Translations under genes and position numbers: made by a program
Part shown: positions 10,833-24,188 of the stretch, piece after piece
How positions within the stretch are numbered: position 1 is the first letter of the stretch
Layout of the letters: the number at the start of each line of letters is the position of its first letter
The notes under the pieces: generated by a model
Told to the model about the DNA's origin: nothing
Database searches by the model: none
The model's input: the letters and a program-made list of their open reading frames with translations, nothing else
Assembly (NCBI GenBank): GCA_930367205.1
Contig: OV884011.1
Coordinates: 86,413,474 to 86,477,473, forward strand
Reading direction: 5' to 3'
DNA from: Acanthosoma haemorrhoidale
Lineage: Eukaryota > Arthropoda > Insecta > Hemiptera > Acanthosomatidae
Length of the DNA stretch: 64,000 bases

Positions 10833-13800
10833 TATGGCTCTTACATTAGCTTATTTAGATAAAAAATATGATTTATATCTGATGTATAAAGATAAGCTGA
10901 GCATTGAAATCACTTTTTATCAATACATCTTATGTGGGTTGAATCGTGGTTTTTTCTCCTACTATCACATCGCTGCCTTAGGAAGAGTGCATTCCTCCAC
11001 ACATCATAACCGACTCCTAACGTGGATCGATTCAGGACGGGCTGAGCAATGAATAGTAATATGCTGCTGTACGTTAGGAAATATGTTAATGTATTCCGTT
11101 ATTAAAAAGAGAAAATTTTCTCGTTCTCTGTGGCCGTTGTAGTTTTTATAACCCAGTACAGAGTTTTAAAATAAGATGCGATAAATCCAACAGTGGAGGT
11201 TCACTTATGTACGGTACTAACACTGCCGCACTAATATGGATACGTTAGGCATGTAAATGTGGGCGTGGTTGGGTTTTACGCGGGCAGATATCTGCAATTT
11301 GTATAGAATATGGTGCCTGGCTGTCTGGTGCATGCTAGCTAAATGGAGTCACTCACGACACGTCTCGCCAGCCTGTCTGGAAACCAGGCGTCTCCGAGCA
11401 CGCCAACTCTTGTTTCTCTGATCCGCAGTCTACACACATATGTTATTTATCGTTACAATCTCAATGATATGATAACAATTCTTTGTTATAAATATTGATT
11501 GGTTGAGACTGTTCAGACAACAATTTTTTATTTTATAGAACGTGGTTTTTATTTTACCGACATTTTATGTCCATTATTAGCAACATTTCTTTGTCAATTA
11601 GAACTATCATCATCGCATGGGTTCTATTTAATTCACAAGCTCTTTTGTTGGCCCACAAACTTTATTAATAGTTATTTTTTGTTTTTTCATGCTTTAGTGT
11701 CGGTAATGAGTCATTAAACATAGGGTAAAAAGTTGGAGCTGTAAATCCTCCAACTCCAAGCTGGGACTTAAAAGTCATAGAAATCACATAAACGTTTCTT
11801 TCATCGTATGTTCAAATGAAATGTTTATGGTAAATTTTTTTCGGATAATTAATTTTGATTAAAAAATCATGTTGGATTTTCATATAATTATAGAAATTTT
11901 TGAAACGATACTCCATCTAACCAGTCCTACGGAATAAAAGTCTGAGGGAGTGAGTGAGTGGCATGCCCTCCAATATTCTTGGCATTGAGTCTCTGCTAGC
12001 CAGAATCCTCCGCTAGAGGTAGCCAGTCTGTATCAATAATCGTAGCCGTCACGATATCAATATGCCATAACTTCTATCCCCGCCTCCCTGGCAATCCGTA
12101 TGCTAATGTACTCTCTATCTCATCACAGCAACCCGAACGACCACTTATGCGAAGCGACCTCTCAGGACCTCCGCCAAACCAACTAGAATTTTTTATATAA
12201 GCGTAACAGAAAATTTTCATCAAATTTATTTCTAGGCTTGGCTTCGACCTGCCCCGTCTGCCTGCTGATGTCCTTATGTAAGATGGCCTGATGATGGAAG
12301 AAAAAACGAGAGTAGTTAAAAGCTCACTTGCAACTAAGCCTGGATAAGACCATGAACCAAGATTTTTATCTCAGTTACGATATCTGACTACTAAAACCTA
12401 TGCAGCGTAATCCGTACCTTTAAAAATCCAGATCTATTGTAATCTGGTAAAGTTCCGGCCCTCAGGTTACCCATGACGAGAAATTTTACATTATGATTCT
12501 TGGAAATACTTATTTATTCAAGCAAGCTCTAGAACTGGCACAACCAAATTTAGGACCTGGAGATGACAGTGTGGTTGTTAAAAGCATTTATTTGAATGAA
12601 TTAATAGGTATCTTCTCACTCTCCTAGGACTCTCCTCTGTATGTTATTAAGTGTTTATAAAATCCTGGAATATTTTATCCTTGCTATCTTGAAATATTAA
12701 TTTTCCATTAGAAAGCAATTTGTCGGCCATCATAAAGTGGATTGAACCCAGGATTTACTGTGAAACTAATCAGTACAACCGTTATTCGAAAAATATTACA
12801 TCCTTTTTTTGGCCTGGACAATATTATTGAGGAACCCTGTGGGTGTTTCCTGTGTGTTAGTAGATAAAATGCCTGAATATAGAGAGCTATCTTTTCAGGG
12901 TTTCCTTGATATCCCCCCACCCCCCTAAATTAGAAACTTATAAATATGTGTTGTTTTCACAAGTGTCTCTATAACTCCTCTATTACGCCTTTAAACATAA
13001 TTTTACATGGAGATTCTATTGATTATGACATCAAAAATATTTACATTTCTATAAAACAAATTAAGGGTTCTTGATTGCTTTAAAACAAAAATATTAATAT
13101 TTTCTTATTTTGGGTGGAATATCAAATTGAAAGATCTCGGCACCCTAATTAATAAAATCTTTTTGTATTGATATTATTTTTCAGGGTATTGATGCTTCAA
13201 AAGAGATATTTACACGAGTACATTACTTATACTATGCTCTATAGGTTGTTCAATTATGTCTCTTCACAATTCTTTTATTGACTCAATATCATTAAACCAT
13301 CAAAAGTTAATCGCCATGATTACAATTTTAAAACGATGTATGTATATATATAATTATATTAAAAAAAACAATAGGTTTTTGTTTTCTAACTTTAATTGTA
13401 CAAAGCCATTAAAATCGTATTCTCACTTAATACTCATTCCGTCTTATACAATGAAGATGATGTTTTAAAAATATTTATATAATATTGTCATAAGCAGAAG
13501 CAATCGAATGGGGCGTGCCCGAGGATTTTTAAATGTGTATGCTAATAAATATAATTCAATAAAACATAAGGAATCAATCGTGAGGGAGTAATTCGTTAGA
13601 TCATCGGAACCCTTTATTATGTGATATGCACACTTAACAAAATTTCCATATTTTAGCAATATGTCATTGGTCACTTTATGGGACAGATTTGCTGTGATAG
13701 CTATAATTGATTTTATTGATATTATTCTTCCAGCCATATGTAAGGTAGATAATATCAAAACATAGCCAATGATTCTATTCTTTATATTGATATTTTTATT

Positions 13801-15265
13801 TTTTAAATAAATAATATGAAAGCAAGCAATTTCCCCATCCGGATTATTTACGTTAATTGCTCTTGTTATAATCGAATGTATACACTTATATGTGTATTAT
13901 TCGGCAAAACTAGAAAAATAAAAAAAAAATTATCTTAGCGTTATGAGTGGAGAAATTAGTTGGGAATCAGCATAGCTGTTCAGTTTATTCTCCTTTCTCC
14001 TATCTTATCACAGATCTGACTCAGTCGCACCGAGTATGTCCCAAGAACATTCATAAAGAAATAGGATGGAAATTTAATTAAAATAACGTTTTTTACACTT
14101 ATAACCTATCCCGATCCCCATGAAAGGCATCCATTCATATTAAACGTCAGGGCTAACCATAATATTAGAATGTTATTGTTTTTGCAATAAACAGTTGATT
14201 AAAATGGGCGTTCACACTTTGGCATTATTACCTCCTATTCATGATCCCGACAGACCTCTAGATGATGTTGAGTAGCGGTGACCCCCCTCAGCTCTTGCTC
14301 CCCCGCTGACAGACTTGGCGCCGGATGATTTCACCCACTGCTAACTTGATCTAGCGCCGATCTAAAATGAGACTTACTCTGGCAGATATAAATAGCAGTG
14401 GTATGCTGTGGAAATTCTATTTAAAGGACTGCATGGAGCCGTCGATGTGTCAGCCATATGTTAGGCCTCACTTCGACTACAACACCGGATGTGCACGTCT
14501 TTGATAAACAGACATTCCCTTCCGCCTTGTATCTATCTCGCTCTCTGTGTGATAACTTGTCGCTCGAGTTGATTTTATGTTTGGATTCTTCTTCATATGC
14601 GAGTTAAAAAAGGGTTACGGTTCATTTCTCCGGTTTTATTGTTTAGTGGTTGTTTTTAGTTCGCGTAAGTCCTTTGTTTTGTTTTTTAGCAGAATAAGAA
14701 ACAATACCCGGTTTTATAAAATGAAATTTTTAATTTAAAAACTAATAAAAACCAAAGCTATAAAATGATTTGTAAATCCTTCCTCTGGTCAGTTGTGTTA
14801 TTATTGAAAATCTAGATGAATCAATATCTATTTATTATTTTCCATTAAATGACCCGATTTAGGCTTGCGTGACTTCGAATGTTACGCCGGTCTTGCTCGA
14901 TCGATACAGCTATAGTAGTCGGACTGTCCAGAAGGATTCAATGACCTCGATGGAGTTGATATCTCAAATAAATCCAACTGTTATAAGTTTAGATTGAGAA
15001 GCGACTTTTTCACTGCCTATCATTTTATGTGAAAATGATGTATTCGCTGTGTGAGGTTGCGACTGCTGTGGGTGGAATTATCAATGCTATTAATATAATA
15101 GTTGCTTTTCTACTGTTTCTCTCGGTTAGACAATCCGAATCCCTAGTGGATGCACATCGCACTGCTACGGTTTCTGTCTTCGCTGGTTCCCTTAATACTT
15201 TTCAGTGCTTATTACCCCCGTGATATGTTAGTCAGGCCGACCCGATCTCTCTAAATGTAGAGAAG
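10833..15265. other. Non-coding DNA
   Basis: No exon is recognised. It is mostly AT-rich, with GC-richer stretches near 11210-11420, 11940-12180 and 14230-14560. All the open frames here are short and match no family I know. A candidate TATA region near 14388 is listed separately. Confidence 0.4.
14386..14455 (+). promoter_or_regulatory. Candidate TATA-containing core promoter
   Basis: TATAAATAG lies near 14388. A second TATA-like box, TATTTAAAG, lies at 14418-14426. It is followed 34 bases later (first T to the A at 14452) by TCAGCC, a partial match to the arthropod TCAGT initiator. The block lies in a GC-richer island on the strand of fax. Evidence is motif-only. Confidence 0.15.
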
Positions 15266-15275
15266 TGGTAAAGAT

Positions 15276-15345
15276 AGATGGCCTAGTGGTAAAGATCCAG
15301 CCTGGTTTAGCGGAGACGTGAGTGGTCCGACTCCGGCGAGCTGAT
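15276..15345 (+). repeat. tRNA-derived SINE-like fragment
   Basis: TGGCCTAGTGG at 15279-15289 matches the Pol III A box. GGTCCGACTCC at 15324-15334 matches the B box with one change. Spacing is tRNA-like, but no complete cloverleaf is evident and no anticodon arm is obvious, so a SINE head is preferred over a tRNA gene. Confidence 0.5.
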
Positions 15346-15349
15346 TTCC

Positions 15350-18300
15350 TCATTGTCTCAGATTGCAGCCAATTCGCCGTCTCTCAGAACTATCCCTTTC
15401 ATAATGGGCATCATCCAATCTCGGTTCCTCTTGTTGTAGTCCTGTCTTCGCGGACGCGCTGTTAGATTGTTAAAAGTTCTTGAGCATTCAACTAGTTTAT
15501 TTCAGATTTTATTATAAAATACTAATTTACTCCCTATGCTATACTCTACTAATATTAAACTAATCCTCAAAATATATCCCATTTATTCCTGGCTTACACT
15601 GTAGATTAATTCAACATCATCGAAAACCTAGAGAGACTTCATTGAGGTGCTTTTTCATGGCTGGTACTCCCAAACTGCTGCTTTGTTTCGATGCAGCATC
15701 CCTTCACCTTCCACTGGACGAATTCCTATGGCTGCCGTCTTCGCCCACTCGATGCTTTACCAAGGATTTAAATACGAACTTAAACTGCTATTTTAAAGTT
15801 GGTAACGGAAAGAAAAGTTTGTTAGCAACCTAGTATCCCTCAACTGTTCGCCATACAAATCTCTTAGTGCCTTCATTTTTAATTTATAAATCAAGTTCTA
15901 AAGGCTAGTCCTCTAAGCAGCAAGCGGTTTCATGTCCTTTTTTTATCATCTTTTTAAATTGTCTTATCGTGATTGTTGAATATTCTTTATCTTGCTTAGG
16001 AATTTCCACTCGCTTTGAAATTAAATTACTCCACTCCTTAAATTTTGTTACTTTTCTGTTAATAAAGGTACTTGTTTTATGTGGATTTTAAGATGTTAAT
16101 TTCTTAATAAATTATTACTATATTATTAAAAAAGCTAAGCAATTACCTGTGAGTTTGATGTCCAACTTATTTGCTTTGGGAGTTCATATGAGCGAGTCTT
16201 TCTGGTGATATTCTAATTGCATGGATTGAAACAAAATTAATAAAATATATTAAAATTCCATTAACCCTGATCTGATGCAGACATAGATCTAATTTTTAAG
16301 ACATAGTTTATAAACAAACCTAATGGTAATTTAACATCTTTTTTATATGTTTTCCTCCAAGTTTATTACACAGGCAGTTACGTTGCGACGAGCCAGCGAT
16401 GATACATTGTCGATCCCCAGTTTTAGTCCTTAATTACTAATTATGAGGACATGTAAGGAGACAATTACTATGTATGGCTGGGCTGGGCGAGGCGTGTTAC
16501 AGTTGGCCGGGCCGACTAGGCGTGGGCGTGGCTGGGGGTTGCTAGGCTACTGGCCGGGCTTAGGGTTGTTCACCCCCGTCTGGGGGGGGGGCTGTTCGCC
16601 ACCGGAGGTTCTCTTTCTCTCTATAGGGGTAGCCTCTCTGGTCTCTGATGTCGAGGATTTATTCATTTTAGTCATATTTTAATTTAAGATGATCATCATC
16701 AATACCTAGGTATTTTAGACAAATTTATATGACAATAAAGGAAAACAGAAAAGTCTATAACACGTTTGATTGGAGTCTCTGTTAAAAAGGTCGGCGTAAC
16801 TGAAAGCAGGCCGCATCTGAATAAAATTGTTAATGGTGTAGCTTTTCGTTGCTCTACTGTACGCTGTGAGTGGGGCACTCCCTCTATTCTTAGTAAATTT
16901 GACAATTCCTGACGACCCATGGCGCTCTGAGCGTAAGACCTACGTCTTACAAACTACTACTTGTTTGTTCTGTATTGTTCGTAGCCTTGTCCCGATGGAT
17001 TACTAGTGCAGAACTAGGTCCATTTATAAGTCAGGGGTAATTATTAGTAATATGAGTTTGTTAAATTGATCTATTTCTGTTGTCGAGTGAGTACAGTTAT
17101 TTGCTTGGTGTAATTTGTACGTTTTGTTTAGCCTCCTGGTCAGTCGCGTGCCTAAATATACTCCATAACACTCTGAAACTCAGCAATCCAGCAATCCAAT
17201 ACATTAAGGAGAATGGCGTTTTGTTTTATTTAAGCTTGATTCTCAAAATTTCAAATTCATAGTTAACATGTATTTTTTTTTTATATTTTACTAATTTATT
17301 CATAATAATGGCTAACGTCGATAAATAATTTCTACATTACAGCTTTGGTAGTCATTATTAGTAGGTTGCTAAAAGTGGCAATAAAATCGCCCGATCACTC
17401 ATGATAAGAATTTTTTTAAAAGAAAATATCCTTCGCTAGATTGCAAAGATTCAATCGAGCTTGACCACTTAAAATTTCAATAAGTTCATATTTAAACTTT
17501 TTCAATACTATCCAAGTAATATCTTCAGATCATTGTACTATTCTTCATAGTTGATATAAATGAATAAGACTTCTGCCTTAGCGTACTTTTTTTTAGGCGG
17601 TCTAGTCCATGGCTTGTTCGGCTTTTTAAGTATTTTGATTAACTCTATTCTGCTTTCAAACCCAGCATACAAAATGTAACTGAAACCAGACTTAAATTGA
17701 ACAGCTAGGTATCTAGGGAAAGATCAGTTTTGTTTTGAGAGTTTGTGATGCTGCATATTATTTTCTTCACAACGGTACAAAACACAGCCATTGTTAATAA
17801 GTAAACTTTGTTTCTTATGTTTTCCGTTAACTGACTTTAGTCGTTTAGTGTTAACAACTATTGCGCACTATTTAGGTAAGCCAAGTTACCAGGGGGCTAC
17901 TTCAGCCTACTTGTATAAATTTTTTTTGGGGAAACACTTTCATGGCCGTGATTAATAATTGTTCTGTTGGAAACGGCCCTCAATATTCTCCCTCCTTTTA
18001 CGTGCTGTATTACTGTTAGTTGCGATCAGTACCGGGTGTGAATGAGGTCCGCCCTCTCGGGCCTGGGAGGTAGGCCAGTTCGTAGGATTATTATGGGCTG
18101 GAATGCACCCTTCTTTACCTGGCCTGCTATGTTCGCCTTCTCCAGGCTACTTCTGGATCCCTCGGGGTCTCTTTGTTTACTCAGTCTCGGTTACACAGCT
18201 CATCTGGACCGGGAATAGACTCAACTTAAAGATACAAACGGCCGGCTTCTCAATGTCAATGTCAGTCAGGGGTTATAGTCCTATAATAGAAAATATTCTG

Positions 18301-19085
18301 ACGCAATCGAAAGCACTTTTCAGCTGCGGCGTGTTGAGCAAAAGAAAAAGGAAAAAATGCCTCGCAATTACGGGTTTTCTTGGTAATAAATGTTAACATG
18401 TTCTGAAGCCGAATTAGTATCCTCAACGTGAACAAAGAAAATATTCCTAATCGTCTCTATTCGCTTGCAGAAGGGAACACTACTTTCGCTTAGTATGTTA
18501 ACATTGACAACCTTTTGTAATTATAAAACACATTAGTCCCGATAAATGGTATATGGTCCCAAATCCTATAGGTTTCCCTTCCTCTTCGACTGACGTAAGG
18601 TAGGTTACCATTAAATTCATATACCCGTGGTTTTTTCCCCCCCAAGGTGAAATACCTGAGGTTTTAAATACTCATTTGCAAAGTATTTTCATCTTTCATG
18701 AATGTGATAAATTGGAGATATTTAGAAAATATTAAAACTCTTAATAACGATAAGTTTGAAATAAAATATTCTTTGATCTTGCTAAGTTTGTTAAGGTGCC
18801 ATGGCTTTCTCTGGTGGTACTAGAGAAAGCTAATGGTGGTCTTATTTACACTGCTGCAGTCCTTGGCAAAATGTTGCCAGTAAAAAGTTGAGATCTGTTC
18901 GTAGGCAGTTGATGGTATTATATCTCACGCTATTTTCAACGATTTTACAGTCTGAGTAAAGCGTCATTTTAGAGTCAAGTTTTGTTTTGAATGGTGTATG
19001 TATTTGACTGTGCTTCCTAACACTACAACTAATTCTGTTATCTCTTGGGAATCTAATAGTTATTGGCTAAAGTGAGAAAATAGTG
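15350..19085. other. Non-coding DNA
   Basis: No exon or known element is recognised. A GC-rich patch at about 16470-16620 contains GGGCGTGG-type motifs and an 8-9 base G run. A second patch lies at about 18010-18190. Their open frames are compositionally biased and unlike any protein I know. Confidence 0.4.
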
Positions 19086-19089
19086 TCAA

Positions 19090-19147
19090 AGCCTAGATTA
19101 AAACCACCCGGACCTTCTGATTATAGAAAGACGCCCTTAACAACTGG
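19090..19147 (-). repeat. tRNA-derived SINE-like fragment
   Basis: On the minus strand the order GGGCGTC, TATAATCAGAAGGTC, GGGTGGTTTTAATC resembles the anticodon arm, variable region and degenerate T arm of a tRNA. The B box is eroded, so it is unlikely to be a working tRNA. Confidence 0.35.
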
Positions 19148-19427
19148 AATATTTATGTCGATAATCAGCTATAATACCATACCATCTATTCTCTTATCTA
19201 CTAATCACGAATAAACTTACTTCCCACGAAATACTGTCCCATTGATCCGACTATTTTTTAATAATTATTAGCCAATGAAAAAATATTGACGGGGTAGGGA
19301 CTTCTCAAATCCCCGGTCTCCTCAGCTAGCCCTGCATGATACTTATTTTTTCCTACAAAATTTGTTTGGTTTTCCGTTCTGGCACCATTTGAATACCTCT
19401 ATCCAATGTTAAATATCTATTATTTTA

Positions 19428-19429
<2 letters not shown>

Positions 19430-19475
<46 letters not shown>
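19430..19475. repeat. (TA)n microsatellite
   Basis: About 45 bases of alternating TA. Confidence 0.95.
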
Positions 19476-19479
<4 letters not shown>

Positions 19480-20053
19480 CAAGGAAGTAGCATTTTGTCG
19501 AACTGTATTAGATATTTCATACCAATAGGACTAATAGGACTTATACCATGAACTATTCAGAATTAATAAACAAATGGAATTTTACTAGTATTGCAGAACA
19601 TAATAATTAAATTAAAGTTAATAACTATAGTAACTATTGTGTCAATTTATATTTTTAGATCGATTTCAGCCCTTATATGGTATCTATAACCATGAATAAA
19701 CTTCTGAGGATAGTCGAGACCCTCTTATATTAATAGGGTTATTCGATTTCAATATGGATCGGTTGAATAGAGGGCCTGGGTGCAGTTCACTGGAAAAAGA
19801 ACTGAAAAAAGAAAAGCCTGTTACTATTTTTTTTTGTCTTATAATTATTTAAACAGCAGGATTATATGTCTACATACTTATATATTTTTATATTAAATGT
19901 CGTTGCAATGCTAATAATTTATTGTCTTTTGCAGGTGAGCTTTCCCAGTGTTTTTCTAAATAAGAAACGATTCCCAGGTATTTTATAATGATTAAGAATA
20001 CCATAACAATTTCAAGGTGAGAAAGATGTTATTCGAACATTATGTACAAATTT

Positions 20054-20083
20054 ACTTATACCTTATTTATTGAAGGTATAAGT
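20054..20083. repeat. Perfect short hairpin
   Basis: The arms acttatacctt and aaggtataagt are perfect reverse complements (11 bp) around an 8-base loop. Confidence 0.85.
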
Positions 20084-22383
20084 AATGTTTGTTAATTGCT
20101 GCAACTATTGACTTGATAAGTCGTCTCCACCTTTGCAATTATTTATTTACTCTTATCTAGTTTGATTATTAATAAATAGTAATTAAGCGGTGATATACTG
20201 ACTTAATATCAATAAGTAGACTTTTTTTCTCCTGAACAGCAAAATTAATTTGTTTAAACGGCGCTGTCTCGATCCAGCTTGTAATTCTGTTTGTTATTAA
20301 TATCATTGGTAGAATTAGTCGTGAAAAAGGTCTGCTAAAAAACATTATGATAATGAAACTTTTGGAGGGGTACAACGTATGAAAAAAACAAGGTTTATAT
20401 TGTTCCCAAAGATATTTTAGTTTTATTTTCAAACAAATACGCAAGGATATCATCTTATTTTGCCCGTTTATATCTTAATTATATCTTTAATGATTGTGTT
20501 CGTTAAAACATATATAGTCGTGCTGGAATTTCGAACTTACTGTTTTACCTGGATTATTTAATGCCATCAATTGTATGTATATATAACTAAACTACTTCAA
20601 TCTAGTTAATGCCGTTTACATAAATTATAAGTTTAGATGGATGTACTGAGACAATGTTTGTTAGCTAAAATCGCCTGCCCTGCGCTCTCCGCCCTAAACA
20701 TGTTCAGTGCCAGTATTAAATCTGACAACTGCTAGATATATATCAACCCGCACAACAAAGACTCTACTATAATTCCAGCCCCAGCCTTTTGGATTTTTTT
20801 CTTTTTCTCTCCCGTGAGGAGGCCCCTAGCTGCCTGCCGGTAGAAAAAAAAGGGGGACAGTTTTTGTAGCAGTTAGGATTATGAATGGACTATCGATCAC
20901 CGGTTTTTATCCACATGTACTCCTCCAGTATCAGCCGTTTCGATGGCTCAACCATACGGTCTAGTTTCCGTTGAAATGAAACAGAAAACCTTGTTGCTTA
21001 AGTCATTACTTCGATCTAGCCTAGCCTAACCTAACAAATGGTTTGTAAGCAAAAACGTGGAGAGGCTGGATGGAAAAGAACTATTTGCTTTTAATCCTTC
21101 CTGGCCAAACATCATAATTATATCACATTTTGAAATCTCGACTTATAACCCCCCACAAAACATTTTATCTTTCACTGATTTTCGTACTTTTAACCCCTTC
21201 ATTGAAATGAATTTTCTCGCTAAACTTTCGGAAAAAACTACATATGGACCTAAAGTAAGTGTATGGACTTCATATAGTATAGTATGCTGGTTACAAATTT
21301 GTAAATAAGATAATCGAATCCTATTATAGAATGCAGAGGGCACCATAGGTAATGTAAAATTTTCTGTCAACGACTGTACGGATCTAAGATTGTTGTATTT
21401 TGATTGAACCTCTGTGATCTACTTATTAATTAGTGTTCGTTCTGGTAAATCTTATTATCCTCTCTTATCAAGCCAACCATAGTCTCGCATTCGGCGAATC
21501 ATGATCGTTACAGCTGAGTTCCTAGTCATAATCTTGGCCGCCCCCCCTCTCACCTTAAGGACCTGATGATAATATAACAGACGTAGAACTTGAATTTCCG
21601 CGTCGAATCAATGTAATATTTTAATCGCCTATTTAGTACTAAAATTTTCAAGTTGTCAGTTATAAGTTATTATGTATTTATTTAATGAATTATAAATAAT
21701 CTTCTTACAATATACAGGTGTGTCCTCTTCTAATTGAAACTCTTAATTTTCAATACCGAAAGACGAATAAATTCGGAAGCAGCACCTTTATCATTCATTG
21801 TATGATTAGCTACTTTGATTAATTTTGTGAGTTCATAGTTTGATTTGACTGTGTGACAATCAACAGGACAATATATTCGAAATATAGTCCGTTTCCTTAG
21901 CAATTGAGATAGCTGGAAGTTAAATGAAAAATGTCGGCCCTGTGATAATTAATTGTTGTAAGCCATCAGCTGTTGCTTCCAACCCCTGCCTAACATCAAT
22001 CTATCGTTTAGGACTTAACTAGCTTAACTAACCATCTTATTCACCAATAAAAAATGATTTACTTCTATTCCCTATTTATTCATCATCATTTTATCCCGAA
22101 GGCCCCCATTGGTTGATGTTGTTAATTGTTGACAAACGAGGGAGTTTTATTGTAGTTCTCACCAATCCATTCTTTTTAATTCATTTTAATTTTATGTTGC
22201 TTAATCAATTATTTTCTTGAAATAAAAGAATCACAGATATATTTCCTAGGACAGGGAGGGATGAACACCAAGCTTGACTAGATTCAGCAACCATTAAACA
22301 GATTAGTTTGATATTTTATTAAAATGTTTCCGCTGTGGCACTTCTATTCGTTAAAAAACATTTATTATTTATGTGCATATATA

Positions 22384-22388
<5 letters not shown>

Positions 22389-22465
<77 letters not shown>
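22389..22465. repeat. Compound (CT)n(TA)n microsatellite
   Basis: A run of CT dinucleotides passes directly into a run of TA dinucleotides, with a further short TA tract just downstream. Confidence 0.95.
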
Positions 22466-22469
<4 letters not shown>

Positions 22470-23636
22470 ATATATATATAGGTGTTTTGTAATATAGATG
22501 AAAATTTGTTTGACGTATTAGATTTGTTGCACTGAAGATGTACTTGTTTGAGATTATCTCTGGAGTTGAGTCATTGATCCTATTAATAGGTAGGGTCATT
22601 CTCCTTGAACATTCGCTCGAAACTATCTCGTATCGTTTGATGTTGGTTTCTCCGAGGACTTAAAACCTTATCTAATTGAGGCAATGGTGTACGTAACAAC
22701 AGCGAGTGGGTTCTCCTAAAATATAGAAGTTTTATTTCTCTCGCTAACTCCAGTTGCTGCATTAGAAACCATTGAATGAAAATACTGCACTTGCCACACG
22801 TTGCCTGGTCCAGCTCTTTTATTTTCGAACCGTAATGACAAGCTATGTCAACTTTCCTGTTTTGTTTTTTATAATTAATTGACTTATCAAAATGGCCTGT
22901 GACAGAGGTGATAAATCGAAAGAGCTATCAGAGGATATTGTAAGAACATTCGACATTAGCCTTAAGGTAGCTAGTTCGGAACCAATAGCCGCCATGTAAT
23001 GAAATGAAGAATGCCATTAGGAAGCAGAGATAATAGATTTGCAGGCGATCCTCGAACCTTCGCTGGCCAGGGACAACTAACTGGATTACAATTCCCCTTG
23101 GCTCATCCTTAATCCCCGTCTGCTCCCTGGCTATCTTCTACTATAATCCAATTTTCCCATATACGGCTTTATTTATTTATTTATATAGATTTACAAAATA
23201 TTTAGCTTTCATTTAGACTATTGCTTGGAATGTAATTTATCTAAAAATGGATAGCCTCTTAGAATAGTTGAAACATTTTTACAGATTTGATTGACATTCC
23301 ATCTATTAAGAAACTATTATTTTAAAATATTCATACATATAAAATAAATGAACTCGGCATGAGTTTCTCAGTTATTTTGAAAAAGTTACTCTTGTATTTT
23401 TGTTCAAAGTTCCCTGTTTTAATAAAGGAAGTATTTGCAACGATGGTATAGAGCAAGTCATTTTGACTGAGAATAAAGGGGGGTCATTTTAGAATCTCCA
23501 TGGCATCCCTGTGCGAATCTAATGCCTATATCGAATACTAAGAAGAGTGAGGCGAACTATAAACTTGCAATCATCCGATTGTCCAAGTACATGACATAAC
23601 ATTCCAATCTCTTTTCGGTTCATGATGCCTTCTTAG

Positions 23637-24188
23637 TTGTCTAGATTTTCGCATGGATCTTTCCCGGAAGTCCACTTCTCTATCAGCTATATGAGCAAGC
23701 ATCTGCCTTCCTCTAGATCCCGGTCTCATTGCTATACAATAAAATGCTCACCATTGTGTGTTAATCTGTTGTACTGTAGGGAAAAATATTACTGCTTCAA
23801 AGAGCCGGGTCGATCACCTTATTTTCCCTTCGACTACTACTTCATCGTCAGTAGCGTATTGCAAACGTATTTTAGACTGTATGCTTTTATTAGATCATGC
23901 CTGTTTGTTCGGCATGTATTCCTATCTTGCAGGAGTTCATTTTTAAGCCTCAATACCTATGGTCGGTCATACTACCGTCTTTGGATCCTTGAGAACAATA
24001 ATAATAATAATAATTGTTCTCCGGATATTACCAATCTAAGATTACGTGGACAATTTGTTAACTTGTTTATTGATGTTATTAAAGATTACGACACTAAAGT
24101 ACCAATTAAAGTTACGCGAGGTTGTAGTTTTTTTTTTATGAGAGTTTCACCAATGTTCCTATTGAAAAGAAAACGGTTGACTGACTAA
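23637..24188 (+). other. Unidentified long open frame (183 codons)
   Basis: The longest single open frame in the first 31 kb. It is rich in Ser, Phe, Tyr and Arg and includes a run of seven Asn encoded by an (AAT)n tract near 24000. The frame opens with TTG, not ATG. I see no domain, signal peptide or splice context. It may be chance or a fragment of a decayed repeat. Confidence 0.12.

Noticed and set aside
16443..16682. Gly/Trp-rich plus-strand open frame
   Set aside because: It comes from a locally G-rich patch with a homopolymer run; the protein is compositionally biased and has no family resemblance.
18103..18396. 97-codon plus-strand open frame in a GC-richer patch
   Set aside because: No family, signal peptide or splice partner; probably a chance frame.
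20169..20453. 94-codon minus-strand open frame
   Set aside because: Mixed hydrophobic and basic residues typical of AT-rich random translation; no conserved motif.
21020..21040. Telomere-like CCTAA repeats (cctagcctaacctaac)
   Set aside because: Only about two to three imperfect units of the insect TTAGG motif; too short to mean an interstitial telomere.
23030..23110. Possible minus-strand SINE B box (GGTTCGAGGATC)
   Set aside because: No convincing A box at a proper distance.
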